Shown piece by piece: positions 11,046 through 20,114 of a stretch of 64,000 nucleotides of DNA. Under the pieces are notes generated by a model, which worked only from the letters and a program-made list of their open reading frames with translations, made no database searches and had not been told where the DNA came from. How positions within the stretch are numbered: the first letter of the stretch is position 1; each line of letters starts with the position of its first letter. Source of the DNA: Romboutsia hominis (GTDB lineage: Bacteria; Bacillota; Clostridia; Peptostreptococcales; Peptostreptococcaceae); the NCBI RefSeq assembly GCF_900002575.1, contig NZ_LN650648.1:1-64000 (forward strand). Reading direction: 5' to 3'. Position numbers and translations under genes: made by a program.

Positions 11046-12488
11046 TTAAGATGATTTATTATAGAAATTTTTAGAATCTATCATGTTGTTTTTTAGGTCC
11101 CAAAGGTCCTTAGATAAATCTACTTTGTAAGTTTGAGGATTAGAAAATCTTCTGTACTCATCCCATAAAGTGTTTAACTCATTTTGTACATAATCTCTTA
11201 TTTTCATAACAGGTTTATGCTCATACATACATTTACCATTTATAAATAAAGGCTTATGAAGCTCTTTAACTGTATAGTTATTAAAAACTTTTGATTTCCA
11301 AGTGTATACAGGATGGAATACAGTAAGAGGCTTAGATTCATCTATTTTCTCATCATGCAACATTATTAAATCTGCTTCAGCCTTGTTATCTTCATTATAA
11401 ATTCTTATAACTTTTTTATATCCTGGGTTATTTATTTTTTCAGGATCTTCTGATAATTTTATCTTAGGTTCTATTTTATCGCCATTAAAAGATGCAGCTA
11501 ACTTGTAAACTCCTCCCAGAGACGGAGAGTCAGCAGATGTTATCAATTTAGTTCCAACACCCCAAGAGTTTATAGCAGCACCTTCAGATTTAAGATTAGA
11601 TATAGTATGCTCATCTAAGTCATTAGATGCTGTTATACTAATATCAGTAAAACCTTCTTCTTCTAATGCTTTTTTACATTCTTTAGATAAATAGTGTAAA
11701 TCACCAGAATCTAATCTAATACCTAAAGGCTTGTGACCTTTTTCTCTTAAGTTTTTGAATACTTTTATAGCATTAGGAAGTCCACTATTTAATACATTAT
11801 AAGTGTCTATAAGTAAAAGGCATTTATCTGGATATATGTCGGCATAAGCTTCAAATGCCTCTAATTCTGTATCAAATTTTTGAACCCAGCTATGAGCTTG
11901 AGTTCCTACTACAGGAACATCAAATAATTTACCTGCTAAAACATTAGCAGTAGCATTACATCCCCCTATCATAGCAGCTCTAGCACCATATGTACCGGCA
12001 TCAGGACCTTGAGCACGTCTAAGTCCAAACTCAAACACTGGATCTCCTTGAGCAGCAAAACAAACTCTAGATGCCTTCGTTGCTATAAGTGATTGAAAAT
12101 TAACAATTGTTAATAAGGCAGTTTCGATTAATTGGGCTTGATATAATGGAGCTTTTACAGTAAGTATAGGCTCATTTGGGAACATTATAGTACCTTCTTC
12201 AACTGAGTATATATCCCCTGTAAATTTGAAATCCTTCAAAAACGTTAAAAATTTATCAGAAAAAAGATTTAGGCTTTTAAGATACTTTAAATCTTCATCG
12301 GAAAAATTTATGTTTTTTATATACTCAACAAATTGATCTATACCACACACTATTGTGTAGCCCCCGTTGCAAGCATTTTTTCTAAAAAACATATCAAATA
12401 CTACAACATCTTCATGGATATTTTTTTCAAAATAACCATTTATCATAGTGAGTTGATACAAATCAGTAAGAAGTGTTAAATTTCTCAT
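11046..12488 (-). CDS. pncB: Nicotinate phosphoribosyltransferase
   Basis: A 480-residue enzyme that converts nicotinate and PRPP to nicotinate mononucleotide, the entry step of NAD salvage. N-terminal LLTDLYQLTMINGYF, the central FGLRRAQGPDAG and the phosphate-loop region with ASNDLDEHTI and GVGTKL match the NAPRTase family. The start is set by TAAGGAG 8 nt upstream. It is transcribed away from spmA and leads into the lrp gene. It uses PRPP, which prs in this window produces. Confidence 0.94.
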   Translation of the reverse strand: MRNLTLLTDLYQLTMINGYFEKNIHEDVVVFDMFFRKNACNGGYTIVCGIDQFVEYIKNINFSDEDLKYLKSLNLFSDKFLTFLKDFKFTGDIYSVEEGTIMFPNEPILTVKAPLYQAQLIETALLTIVNFQSLIATKASRVCFAAQGDPVFEFGLRRAQGPDAGTYGARAAMIGGCNATANVLAGKLFDVPVVGTQAHSWVQKFDTELEAFEAYADIYPDKCLLLIDTYNVLNSGLPNAIKVFKNLREKGHKPLGIRLDSGDLHYLSKECKKALEEEGFTDISITASNDLDEHTISNLKSEGAAINSWGVGTKLITSADSPSLGGVYKLAASFNGDKIEPKIKLSEDPEKINNPGYKKVIRIYNEDNKAEADLIMLHDEKIDESKPLTVFHPVYTWKSKVFNNYTVKELHKPLFINGKCMYEHKPVMKIRDYVQNELNTLWDEYRRFSNPQTYKVDLSKDLWDLKNNMIDSKNFYNKSS

Positions 12489-12660
12489 TGCATTTCTCCT
12501 TAAATATATATAATTATAAAATCACTTCGTATATGGATTAGTATGAAAAGCTAGTTGATTAAAAAACCCCACATATATACTAAAACACAATATAGTGCAA
12601 GTTTCAAGTATAAAGTAGTATATATAAATCATAAAATTTATCTAGAGGGGAGGCGATTTA

Positions 12661-13242
12661 ATGGCAAGAATATGGTTTTATATGATTGCTATAGGAATAA
12701 TAGGAAGTATGGTGTTTAATAATCTAGGAGAACTAAACAAAGTAATATTAACAGAAGCATCTAAAGGAGTAGAATTTGCAATAAGTTTGGCTGGGGTAAT
12801 GGCTCTTTGGATGGGGATAATGAACATAGCAAAAGATGCTGGATTGATAGAAAAAATTGGACAAAAACTAAACCCTATAATGACAAGACTTTTCCCATCC
12901 ATACCAAAGGGACATAAAGCTATGTCTTATATGGTTATGAATATAGCTTTGAATATGGTAGGGGCAGGTAATGGAGCTACAGCATTTGGACTAAAGGCTA
13001 TGGAAGAACTACAAACTTTAAATCCTAAAAAGGATACAGCGACAAATGATATGATAATGTTTTTAGTCATTAATATATCATCAATTCAGTTAATACCATT
13101 TACTATGCTCAAAATAAGAATGGATTTAGGTTCTCAAAATCCAAGTCAGATAATAGTAACTACACTATTTGCAACAACAGTATCAACAATAATAGCTATA
13201 ATAACCTGTAAATTATTGCAAAGTAAAAGGAGGTTAAGATAG
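12661..13242 (+). CDS. spmA: Spore maturation protein A
   Basis: A 193-residue multi-span membrane protein with a gate (nucleoside-recognition) fold. In Bacillus and Clostridium SpmA and SpmB are needed for full core dehydration and heat resistance of spores. It shows at least four hydrophobic segments, and the conserved VGAGNGATAFGLKAM motif is present. Shine-Dalgarno AGGGGAGG precedes the ATG. spmB starts on the next base after its stop codon. The pair is divergent from pncB across 172 bp with no clear operator. Confidence 0.92.
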   Translation: MARIWFYMIAIGIIGSMVFNNLGELNKVILTEASKGVEFAISLAGVMALWMGIMNIAKDAGLIEKIGQKLNPIMTRLFPSIPKGHKAMSYMVMNIALNMVGAGNGATAFGLKAMEELQTLNPKKDTATNDMIMFLVINISSIQLIPFTMLKIRMDLGSQNPSQIIVTTLFATTVSTIIAIITCKLLQSKRRLR

Positions 13243-13767
13243 ATGGAGCTATTTTCAAATATACTTGTCCCTCTAATAATACTTTATATAGTTATTTATG
13301 GAAGACACAAAAAAATAGATATATATGATAGTTTTGTAAAAGGAGCAATAGATGGTCTTAAATCAGCTTGGTCTATAACACCTTACATAATAGGGATATT
13401 CTTAGCGATAGGGATATTTAAAACTGGGAAAGGAATAGAAATGCTTGAATTTTTATTTAAGCCAATAGCAGAGCTAATGAGTATACCAAAAGAACTTATA
13501 GGATTAATAATAGTAAAACCTCTTTCAGGAAGCGGTGCACTTGGAATGTATACTGAATTAGCACAAAGAGTAGGTATAGATACTATAATAGAGAAAATGG
13601 GATCTACAATAGTTGGGGCATCTGAAACAATTTTTTACACAATGGCTATATACTATGGAAGTTTAAAAATAAAGAACACTAGACACACACTAACTTGTGC
13701 TATGATAAGTCATATTGCAGGAGTTATAGCATCTGTATTTATCTGCTATATATTATTTACAGCTTAA
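13243..13767 (+). CDS. spmB: Spore maturation protein B
   Basis: A 174-residue partner of SpmA. It shows four or so membrane segments and the conserved motif VKPLSGSGALGM, matching SpmB. It starts directly after the spmA stop; Shine-Dalgarno AAAGGAGG lies at the end of spmA. Both genes function in the mother cell/forespore late in sporulation in B. subtilis, where they are downstream of dacB; here they stand as a separate pair. Confidence 0.92.
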   Translation: MELFSNILVPLIILYIVIYGRHKKIDIYDSFVKGAIDGLKSAWSITPYIIGIFLAIGIFKTGKGIEMLEFLFKPIAELMSIPKELIGLIIVKPLSGSGALGMYTELAQRVGIDTIIEKMGSTIVGASETIFYTMAIYYGSLKIKNTRHTLTCAMISHIAGVIASVFICYILFTA

Positions 13768-13917
13768 TATTTCTATAAAATGTACAAGATGGTATAATTA
13801 AAGTGTAAAAACCAATTGACATTAATTTATTAATTATATAGAATTAGTTTTAAATAGTAACAAGATTACATAAAATGAATAAAATATATTTATTTAGTAA
13901 AATATAGAAATATATAA

Positions 13918-14230
13918 AGCTGAGAAGAGAAGAGTAAATAAGGACTTTTTCTACAGAGAGCTAGGTTAGGTGAAAGCTAGCGTCAAAGAAATTATTGAAG
14001 ATGGCCTCGGAGCTTTTTTATCTGAATAATAGAGAGTTCTATTTTTAAGATAAAACGGTTAGACACGTTATAGTCTGCTAAGATATCTAAAGTATTATAA
14101 GATACCATATTGATATGAGTAAACATCAATAAGTTTTAACTTTTAAAGTAGTATCTATAAATTTAGATAATTAGGGTGGTACCGCGAATAATCTCGCCCC
14201 TATGTATATCATAGGAGGCGAGTTTTTTAA
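13918..14230 (+). promoter_or_regulatory. T-box leader of metG (methionine specifier)
   Basis: The canonical T-box sequence AGGGTGGTACCGCG (14173-14186) is followed by a terminator: CTCGCC (14193-14198) pairs with GGCGAG (14217-14222), extended by CCTATG/CATAGG, then T6 (14223-14228). In stem I the specifier-loop context GAAG-ATG-G places a Met codon at 14001-14003. Uncharged tRNA-Met would bind the specifier and the T-box bulge and favour read-through into metG. This element fills most of the 537-bp gap between spmB and metG. Confidence 0.92.
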
Positions 14231-14304
14231 TACAAAGAGTTTCAACTCTATATTAAAGGTTAAAAATATAAATATATACTAAAAATAAATCAGGAGGTAA
14301 GAAT

Positions 14305-16245
14305 ATGACAAAACCAACTTTCTATGTAACAACTCCTATATACTACCCAAGTGGAAACTTACATATAGGACATACTTATACAACTGTTGCAGCAGATGCA
14401 ATAGCAAGATTTAAACGTTTCTGTGGATATGATGTAAAGTTCTTAACAGGAACAGATGAGCACGGAGAAAAGATACAAAAAACTGCTAAGGCAAAAGGTA
14501 TGACTGAAATAGAATACTTAGATGGGATGATAGCAGATATACAAAAATTATGGAAGACTATGGATATATCATATGATGATTTCATAAGAACTACACAAGA
14601 TAGACATAAGGTAATAATCCAAAAGATATTCACTAAGTTATATGAACAAGGAGATATATACAAAGGAGCTTATGAAGGTAAGTATTGTACTCCATGTGAA
14701 AGTTTCTGGACAGAATCACAATTAGTAGATGGAAATAAGTGTCCTGACTGTGGAAGAGAAACTTATGATGCTAAGGAAGAAGCTTACTTCTTCAAATTAT
14801 CAAAATATGAAGATAGATTAAGAGAATTATTTGCTGACCCTAACTTCTGTTTCCCAGTATCAAGAAAAAATGAGATGGTTGCAAACTTCTTAGATAAAGG
14901 ATTAGAAGATTTATGTGTAACTAGAACTACATTTGATTGGGGTATAAAAGTACCATTTGATGAAAAACACGTAATATACGTTTGGGTAGATGCTTTATGC
15001 AACTATATAACAGCTTTAGGATATATGAGTGAAAATGATTCAGAATACAAAAAATTCTGGCCAGCTAATGTTCATATAGTAGGTAAAGAAATAATGAGAT
15101 TCCATACAATAATATGGCCAGCTATACTTATGGCTTTAGGTGAAGAAGTACCTACACAAGTATATGGACATGGATGGATATTATTTGATAATGATAAGAT
15201 GAGTAAATCAAAAGGAAACATAGTTTACCCAGAGCAAATGATAGAAAGATACGGAGTAGATGCTCTTAAATACTTCTTATTAAGAGAATTTGCATTTGGT
15301 CAAGATGGTAACTATACTCATAGAAACTTTGTAATTAGACTTAACTCAGATTTAGCAAATGATTTAGGAAACTTAGTAAGTAGAACAGTTGCAATGGTTG
15401 AAAAATATAACGGTGGAATAATACCAATGCCAAAAGCTACTACTGAATTTGATGCTGACTTAAAAGAAACTGCTAGATTATCAGTAGAAAACTTTGAAAA
15501 TGAAATGAATAAACTTCAATTTAATGAAGCATTAGAAAGTGCTTGGAAATTAATAAGAAGAACTAACAAGTATATAGATGAAACTATGCCTTGGGCTTTA
15601 GCAAAAGATGAAGCTAACAAAGATACTTTAGATACAGTATTATACAACTTATGTGAATCTATAAGAATAGTAGCTACATTAATAAATCCAATAATGAATG
15701 CTACTGCTAAAAAAATATACTGTCAATTAGGAATAACAAATGAAGAATTAACAACTTGGGAAAGTGTTAAAACATTTGGATTAATAACTGAAGGAACAAA
15801 AGTACACAAAGGTGAATCTTTATTCCCAAGATTAGATATAGAAAAGGAAGTAGAAGAATTGAACGAATTATTTGCAGAAAAGAAAGACGTAGTAGAAGAA
15901 GTAGCTCCATTAGAGCATAAAGAAAACATAACAATAGATGAATTAGATAAAGTTGAACTAAGAGTAGGTAAAGTTTTAAGTTGTGAAAAACATCCAAAAG
16001 CAGATAGACTTTTAGTATCTCAAATAAAATTAGGTTCAGAAACAAGACAAATCGTATCAGGAATAGCTAAATGGTATAAGCCAGAAGATATGGTTGGAAA
16101 AGATGTTATAGTTGTTTGCAACTTAAAGCCAGTTAAGCTAAGAGGAGTAGAATCTCAAGGTATGATATTAGCTGCTGGAGATGATGGTGACGATTTAGTA
16201 GTACCAGTAGCTACAGGTGCTAAGGATGGATGCGAAGTTCGTTAA
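14305..16245 (+). CDS. metG: Methionyl-tRNA synthetase
   Basis: A 646-residue class I aminoacyl-tRNA synthetase charging tRNA-Met. HIGH is at 20-23 and KMSKS at 298-302. A zinc-knuckle insert carries CTPC and CPDC. The anticodon-binding helical domain follows, and a C-terminal EMAPII/Trbp111-like OB-fold tRNA-binding domain (about 540-646) begins with the [13 protein letters not shown] segment. Shine-Dalgarno CAGGAGGT is present. Expression is controlled by the T-box leader. tatD follows after 19 bp. Confidence 0.97.
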   Translation: MTKPTFYVTTPIYYPSGNLHIGHTYTTVAADAIARFKRFCGYDVKFLTGTDEHGEKIQKTAKAKGMTEIEYLDGMIADIQKLWKTMDISYDDFIRTTQDRHKVIIQKIFTKLYEQGDIYKGAYEGKYCTPCESFWTESQLVDGNKCPDCGRETYDAKEEAYFFKLSKYEDRLRELFADPNFCFPVSRKNEMVANFLDKGLEDLCVTRTTFDWGIKVPFDEKHVIYVWVDALCNYITALGYMSENDSEYKKFWPANVHIVGKEIMRFHTIIWPAILMALGEEVPTQVYGHGWILFDNDKMSKSKGNIVYPEQMIERYGVDALKYFLLREFAFGQDGNYTHRNFVIRLNSDLANDLGNLVSRTVAMVEKYNGGIIPMPKATTEFDADLKETARLSVENFENEMNKLQFNEALESAWKLIRRTNKYIDETMPWALAKDEANKDTLDTVLYNLCESIRIVATLINPIMNATAKKIYCQLGITNEELTTWESVKTFGLITEGTKVHKGESLFPRLDIEKEVEELNELFAEKKDVVEEVAPLEHKENITIDELDKVELRVGKVLSCEKHPKADRLLVSQIKLGSETRQIVSGIAKWYKPEDMVGKDVIVVCNLKPVKLRGVESQGMILAAGDDGDDLVVPVATGAKDGCEVR

Positions 16246-16264
16246 TTAGTTAGGAGAATAAAAA

Positions 16265-17035
16265 ATGTTATTTGACTCACATGCACACTTAAATAGTGAA
16301 AGATTTGATGAAGATAGAGAAGAATTAATAGAATCTTTAAAAGAAAAAGGTGTAGATTTAGTATTAAATCCAGGAGCAGATATAGAAACATCAATAACTA
16401 GTGTAGAATTAGCTAATAAATATGATTTTATATATGCAGCAGTTGGAGTACATCCACACGATGTTAAAGATTTAGATGATACTGCAATAGATACTTTAAG
16501 AAAACTAGCTACTGAAAATGAAAAAGTAGTAGCTATAGGTGAAATAGGATTAGACTATTACTATGATAATTCACCTAGAGAAGAACAAAAAGAATGGTTT
16601 AAAAAACAAATAGAATTAGCTAATGAGTTAAAATTACCTATAATAATACATGATAGAGATGCACATGGAGATACTTTTGAAATAATAAAAAATACAAAAT
16701 CTCCAGAAATAGGATGTGTGCTTCATTGTTATAGCGGGAATGTTGAATTAGCTAGAGAATATGTAAAAATGGGTTGCTATATATCAATACCAGGAACAGT
16801 GACTTTTAAAAATAATAAAAAAACTAGAGAAGTAGCAAAAGAAATACCTCTAGAATATTTATTAATAGAAACTGATTCACCATATATGGCTCCAGAGCCT
16901 CATAGAGGAAAAAGAAATGACCCATCATTAGTTCAATTTGTAGCAGATAAGATAGCCCAAGAAAAAGGGATATCTTACGAGCAAGTTTGCAAAGCTACAA
17001 AAGAAAATGCTAAAAGATTATTCAATATAAAATAA
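16265..17035 (+). CDS. tatD: TatD family metal-dependent DNase
   Basis: A 256-residue TIM-barrel hydrolase of the TatD family. Metal-site motifs are visible: DSHAHLN at the N-terminus, AIGEIGLDY, IIHDRDA, HCYSG and ETDSPYMAP. Family members are 3'-5' exonucleases or deoxyribonucleases. The metG-tatD-rnmV-rsmA order is shared with B. subtilis (metS-yabD-(yabE)-rnmV-ksgA). It is followed by a strong terminator. Confidence 0.93.
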   Translation: MLFDSHAHLNSERFDEDREELIESLKEKGVDLVLNPGADIETSITSVELANKYDFIYAAVGVHPHDVKDLDDTAIDTLRKLATENEKVVAIGEIGLDYYYDNSPREEQKEWFKKQIELANELKLPIIIHDRDAHGDTFEIIKNTKSPEIGCVLHCYSGNVELAREYVKMGCYISIPGTVTFKNNKKTREVAKEIPLEYLLIETDSPYMAPEPHRGKRNDPSLVQFVADKIAQEKGISYEQVCKATKENAKRLFNIK

Positions 17036-17072
17036 AAGCCCTTGAGACTGTATAGTCTCAAGAGCTTTTTTT
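17036..17072 (+). terminator. Terminator after tatD
   Basis: The stem CTTGAGACT / AGTCTCAAG with GTAT loop is extended by outer pairs and followed by a T7 run. Confidence 0.88.
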
Positions 17073-17164
17073 AATACAATTATAAAATATTTATAGATAT
17101 ACATTATTATTCTAGCATCATAGTTATTAAGTAAATATTGTAAAACACAATAAAAATAGAGTGT

Positions 17165-17210
17165 AAAAACAAAAACTATAGCACATAATGATATTATAGT
17201 TTTTGTTTTT
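17165..17210. repeat. Perfect 16-bp inverted repeat before rnmV
   Basis: AAAAACAAAAACTATA (17165-17180) and its exact reverse complement (17195-17210) surround a 14-nt loop. The arms end in A and T tracts, so the element could terminate transcription in either direction. It lies just upstream of the predicted rnmV promoter and may insulate it. Confidence 0.6.
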
Positions 17211-17212
17211 CC

Positions 17213-17241
17213 TTGATAAAATTACATAAAAAACGTAAAAT
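17213..17241 (+). promoter_or_regulatory. Predicted sigma-A promoter of rnmV
   Basis: TTGATA (17213-17218), a 17-bp spacer, then TAAAAT (17236-17241). The ATG at 17292 follows 50 bp later. Confidence 0.5.
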
Positions 17242-17291
17242 ATAGAAATGAAGTTAAGACAGGATACAAAACAGATAAAGGTGAATTGATA

Positions 17292-17828
17292 ATGATAAAA
17301 GAAATAATAGTTGTAGAAGGAAGAGACGATGTTACAGCAGTAAAAAGAGCTGTAGATGCAGAACTTATAACAACTGGTGGATTTGGGTTTCCTAAAGGTG
17401 TTATGGAAAGAATAAAATCTGCTCAAAAAAGACGTGGAGTAATAATATTTACAGATCCTGATTTTGCGGGTGAAAAAATAAGAAAAAAAATAGCTGCAGA
17501 AGTTCCAGGATGTAAGCATGCTTTTTTACCAAGAGAGGAAGCTAAAAAAGATGGTGACATAGGTATAGAAAATGCCACACCAAAGAGTATAATAGCAGCT
17601 CTTGAGAGAGTTAGAACAGAAAGTACAGAAAAAAGAGATGAATTTAAGCAAGTTGATTTAATAAGAAATGGACTTATAGGAAATGAAGATGCATCTAATA
17701 GAAGAGATGAATTAGGAAAGATACTTGGAATCGGATATGGAAATGCCAAGCAATTCTTAAATAGATTAAATAATTATGGGGTTACTAGAGAAGAATTTGT
17801 AAAATCACTAGAAACTTTAGATAAATAA
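17292..17828 (+). CDS. rnmV: Ribonuclease M5
   Basis: A 178-residue TOPRIM nuclease that makes the final cuts in 5S rRNA precursor. Motifs: VVEGRDDVTAVKRA (TOPRIM Glu) and FTDPDFAGEKIR (DxD metal site), followed by the short C-terminal domain. I place the start at ATG 17292, 8 nt after AAAGGTG; the upstream in-frame TTG (17286) would leave almost no spacing. It precedes rsmA by 20 bp, the conserved pairing of two rRNA maturation enzymes. Its likely substrate is the 5S transcript at 3633. Confidence 0.94.
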   Translation: MIKEIIVVEGRDDVTAVKRAVDAELITTGGFGFPKGVMERIKSAQKRRGVIIFTDPDFAGEKIRKKIAAEVPGCKHAFLPREEAKKDGDIGIENATPKSIIAALERVRTESTEKRDEFKQVDLIRNGLIGNEDASNRRDELGKILGIGYGNAKQFLNRLNNYGVTREEFVKSLETLDK

Positions 17829-17848
17829 ATATAAAAGGAGAAAAATTA

Positions 17849-18721
17849 ATGGATAGACTTTCATCACATAGAGCCACAAAAGATGTAGTTGAAAAGCACG
17901 GATTTAAATTTTCAAAGTCTTTAGGGCAAAACTTTTTAATAGATGATAATGTAATAGATAAAATATTAAGAGGGGCAAGACTTTCTGAAGGAGACTATAT
18001 AATAGAAGTAGGTCCTGGTATAGGGACACTAACTCGTGAGATGGGTAAAGTAGCTCAGAAAGTTGTGGCTATAGAAATAGATAAAACATTAATACCTATA
18101 TTACAGGGTGAAACATTAAAAGACTTTGATAATATAGAAGTAATAAATCAAGATATATTAAAAGTAAATGTTCAAGAATTAGTAAAAGAAAAACTAAATG
18201 GGGGACCAGTTAAATTAGTTGCAAACTTACCATACTATATAACAACTCCAATAGTTATGAAGTTCTTAGAAGAAGATATACCAGTAACGGATATAGTTGT
18301 AATGGTACAAAAGGAAGTTGCAGATAGAATGAATGCAGTACCAGGAACAAAAGATTATGGAGCTTTATCAGTAGCAGTTCAATATTATTGTGATACAGAA
18401 ATAGTAGCAAAAGCACCAAGACATATGTTTATACCACAACCAAATGTTGACTCAACAGTTATAGGACTTCATGTTAGAGAAGAAATAAAATATCCAGTTG
18501 ATAATGAAGAAATATTCTTCAAGACTGTTAAAGCGGCTTTTGGACAAAGAAGAAAAACATTACTTAATGCATTAGGTGGATTAGGATTCTTAAGTAAAGA
18601 TGAGATAAAGGAAGTACTAAGTGCTGCTAATATAGATGAAAAAAGAAGAGGGGAAACTTTATCAATAGAAGAGTTTGCCACTTTATCAAATAAAGTAAAT
18701 GAAAAAGTACCTTCAAAATAA
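17849..18721 (+). CDS. rsmA: 16S rRNA (A1518/A1519-N6)-dimethyltransferase
   Basis: KsgA-family enzyme that dimethylates two adenines in helix 45 of 16S rRNA. The 290-residue protein has the N-terminal SLGQNFL, SAM motif EVGPGIGTLT, the catalytic NLPYYITTP and a C-terminal helical domain with AFGQRRKTL. It is co-transcribed with rnmV. The stem of the downstream terminator overlaps its last codons. Confidence 0.96.
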   Translation: MDRLSSHRATKDVVEKHGFKFSKSLGQNFLIDDNVIDKILRGARLSEGDYIIEVGPGIGTLTREMGKVAQKVVAIEIDKTLIPILQGETLKDFDNIEVINQDILKVNVQELVKEKLNGGPVKLVANLPYYITTPIVMKFLEEDIPVTDIVVMVQKEVADRMNAVPGTKDYGALSVAVQYYCDTEIVAKAPRHMFIPQPNVDSTVIGLHVREEIKYPVDNEEIFFKTVKAAFGQRRKTLLNALGGLGFLSKDEIKEVLSAANIDEKRRGETLSIEEFATLSNKVNEKVPSK

Positions 18722-18738
18722 TTGAAGGTACTTTTTTT
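18704..18738 (+). terminator. Terminator overlapping the end of rsmA
   Basis: AAAGTACCTTCAA pairs with TTGAAGGTACTTT and is followed by a T7 run. The 5' arm is coding sequence for the last rsmA residues, and the stop codon lies in the loop, so ribosomes finishing rsmA would disturb the hairpin. Confidence 0.88.
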
Positions 18739-18791
18739 AGAATCATACTCATATACTATTAAGAGAAATTATGTTAAAAGGGGGATTAAAA

Positions 18792-20033
18792 GTGGCAGCT
18801 AAAAAAAAATTTAAGAGAGATTATATAATCCTTGAAGCTAAGGACACTAACTTTAGATACAAAGAACGTGTTTTACCAAAAGCATTTGCTAAAGTAGAGA
18901 TAAATGATGAAAAATCAATAATTTCATTATATGTAGAAAATCTTAAATTTATGAAAGATGGATATAGGGTAGTTGCTATACAAAGCGATTATGATACCCT
19001 TGATTTAGGAAAGGTATTGCCAAGTGAGCAAGGAAAAGGTGAATTTACATTAAATTTAGACAGAGAAGATATAGATATAAAAGGTATAGCTCTTTTATAT
19101 GAAAAAACTGTACCACTTATAGGATTTAAAGGTACTAAGATAGATAATTATGAGGAAATATTATTTGCAGGAGAAGAGTATGAAGATGACGAAAGATTTG
19201 AGGAATATGAAGAAATAGAGTATATAGAAGTAGATGATAATGACGAAGGGTTTGAGGAATATGAAGAAATAGGATATATAGATGTAGATAATATAGAAGA
19301 AGATGATAATGAAGAAGAGTATGAAGTGTATGAAGAAATAGAGTATATAGAAATAGATGATGATGAAGAAGAGTATGAAAGTGAAGAAGAAAGTGTATAC
19401 AACTCAGATGATGGTTATTATGAAATTATAGAGGAGGATGTAAATCCTCAAACTAGAGAAAAATATGACGAATATGATAATATAGATAAAACTATAGAGA
19501 AAAATAGAAAAAGTAGTGAGCCTAAAGAAAAGAAGACATATCCTACTGTTTCACATCAACAAAAAACACGTCAAAAGTATGCAAAAACAAATTCTATAGA
19601 TGAATACCAAAAAACGGCAGGAACACTTTTAATGCCAAGACAAATAAAAAAAGGGCTTAAACATTTTAAGGAAGTAAGACCATTTATCAAAGATGAAATA
19701 GACAATACTAGATGGTGGAAAATTGAAATAAGTCCTACAACTTTATGTGGATACACTATGCCTTACTTAGGATATGTTAATACTCTAAATTACACAATGT
19801 ATAGTGATGCAGTAATGCAATCATATAAATATAGACATTACTTATTTGGTGTACAATATGATGAGTATAACAAGAGAAAGAATTATATATACGCAGTCCC
19901 AGGAAATAAAACAGAGCAACCAGATAAAGGTCATACAGGATTTAGAGAATACCAGCCTTGTGACACAAGAAATGATAGCTTAGGATACTGGTTATGTATG
20001 ATAGATTCAAGAAGTAGAAAAATAATAAAATAG
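18792..20033 (+). CDS. Unrecognised protein with acidic Tyr/Glu repeats and conserved-looking C-terminal domain
   Basis: A 413-residue protein I cannot assign. The N-terminal ~120 residues start with a basic stretch and look beta-rich. Residues ~125-215 are a very acidic Glu/Asp/Tyr/Ile segment with three imperfect copies of the core YEEIxYIxVD (encoded near 19197, 19254 and 19323). A charged linker follows, then a C-terminal domain (~290-413) rich in Trp, Tyr and Cys with NTRWWKIEI and GYTMPYLGYV. No signal peptide or membrane span is visible. I choose GTG 18792 because AAAAGGGGG sits 7 nt upstream; ATG 18771 has no good site. It occupies the place of yabG/veg after ksgA in Bacillus, so a sporulation role is possible but unproven. 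Confidence 0.8.
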   Translation: MAAKKKFKRDYIILEAKDTNFRYKERVLPKAFAKVEINDEKSIISLYVENLKFMKDGYRVVAIQSDYDTLDLGKVLPSEQGKGEFTLNLDREDIDIKGIALLYEKTVPLIGFKGTKIDNYEEILFAGEEYEDDERFEEYEEIEYIEVDDNDEGFEEYEEIGYIDVDNIEEDDNEEEYEVYEEIEYIEIDDDEEEYESEEESVYNSDDGYYEIIEEDVNPQTREKYDEYDNIDKTIEKNRKSSEPKEKKTYPTVSHQQKTRQKYAKTNSIDEYQKTAGTLLMPRQIKKGLKHFKEVRPFIKDEIDNTRWWKIEISPTTLCGYTMPYLGYVNTLNYTMYSDAVMQSYKYRHYLFGVQYDEYNKRKNYIYAVPGNKTEQPDKGHTGFREYQPCDTRNDSLGYWLCMIDSRSRKIIK

Positions 20034-20114
20034 AATAAATTACCTCACATATTGATAATTTTTTGATAATGTTCTAAAATTATAGGTAGACCAAGTATAA
20101 CTGGAGGAGAATAT

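Noticed and set aside
19195-19380. Repeat tract in the acidic protein as a CRISPR or mobile repeat
   Set aside because: The repeats are in frame, imperfect and encode a protein motif; there are no spacers.
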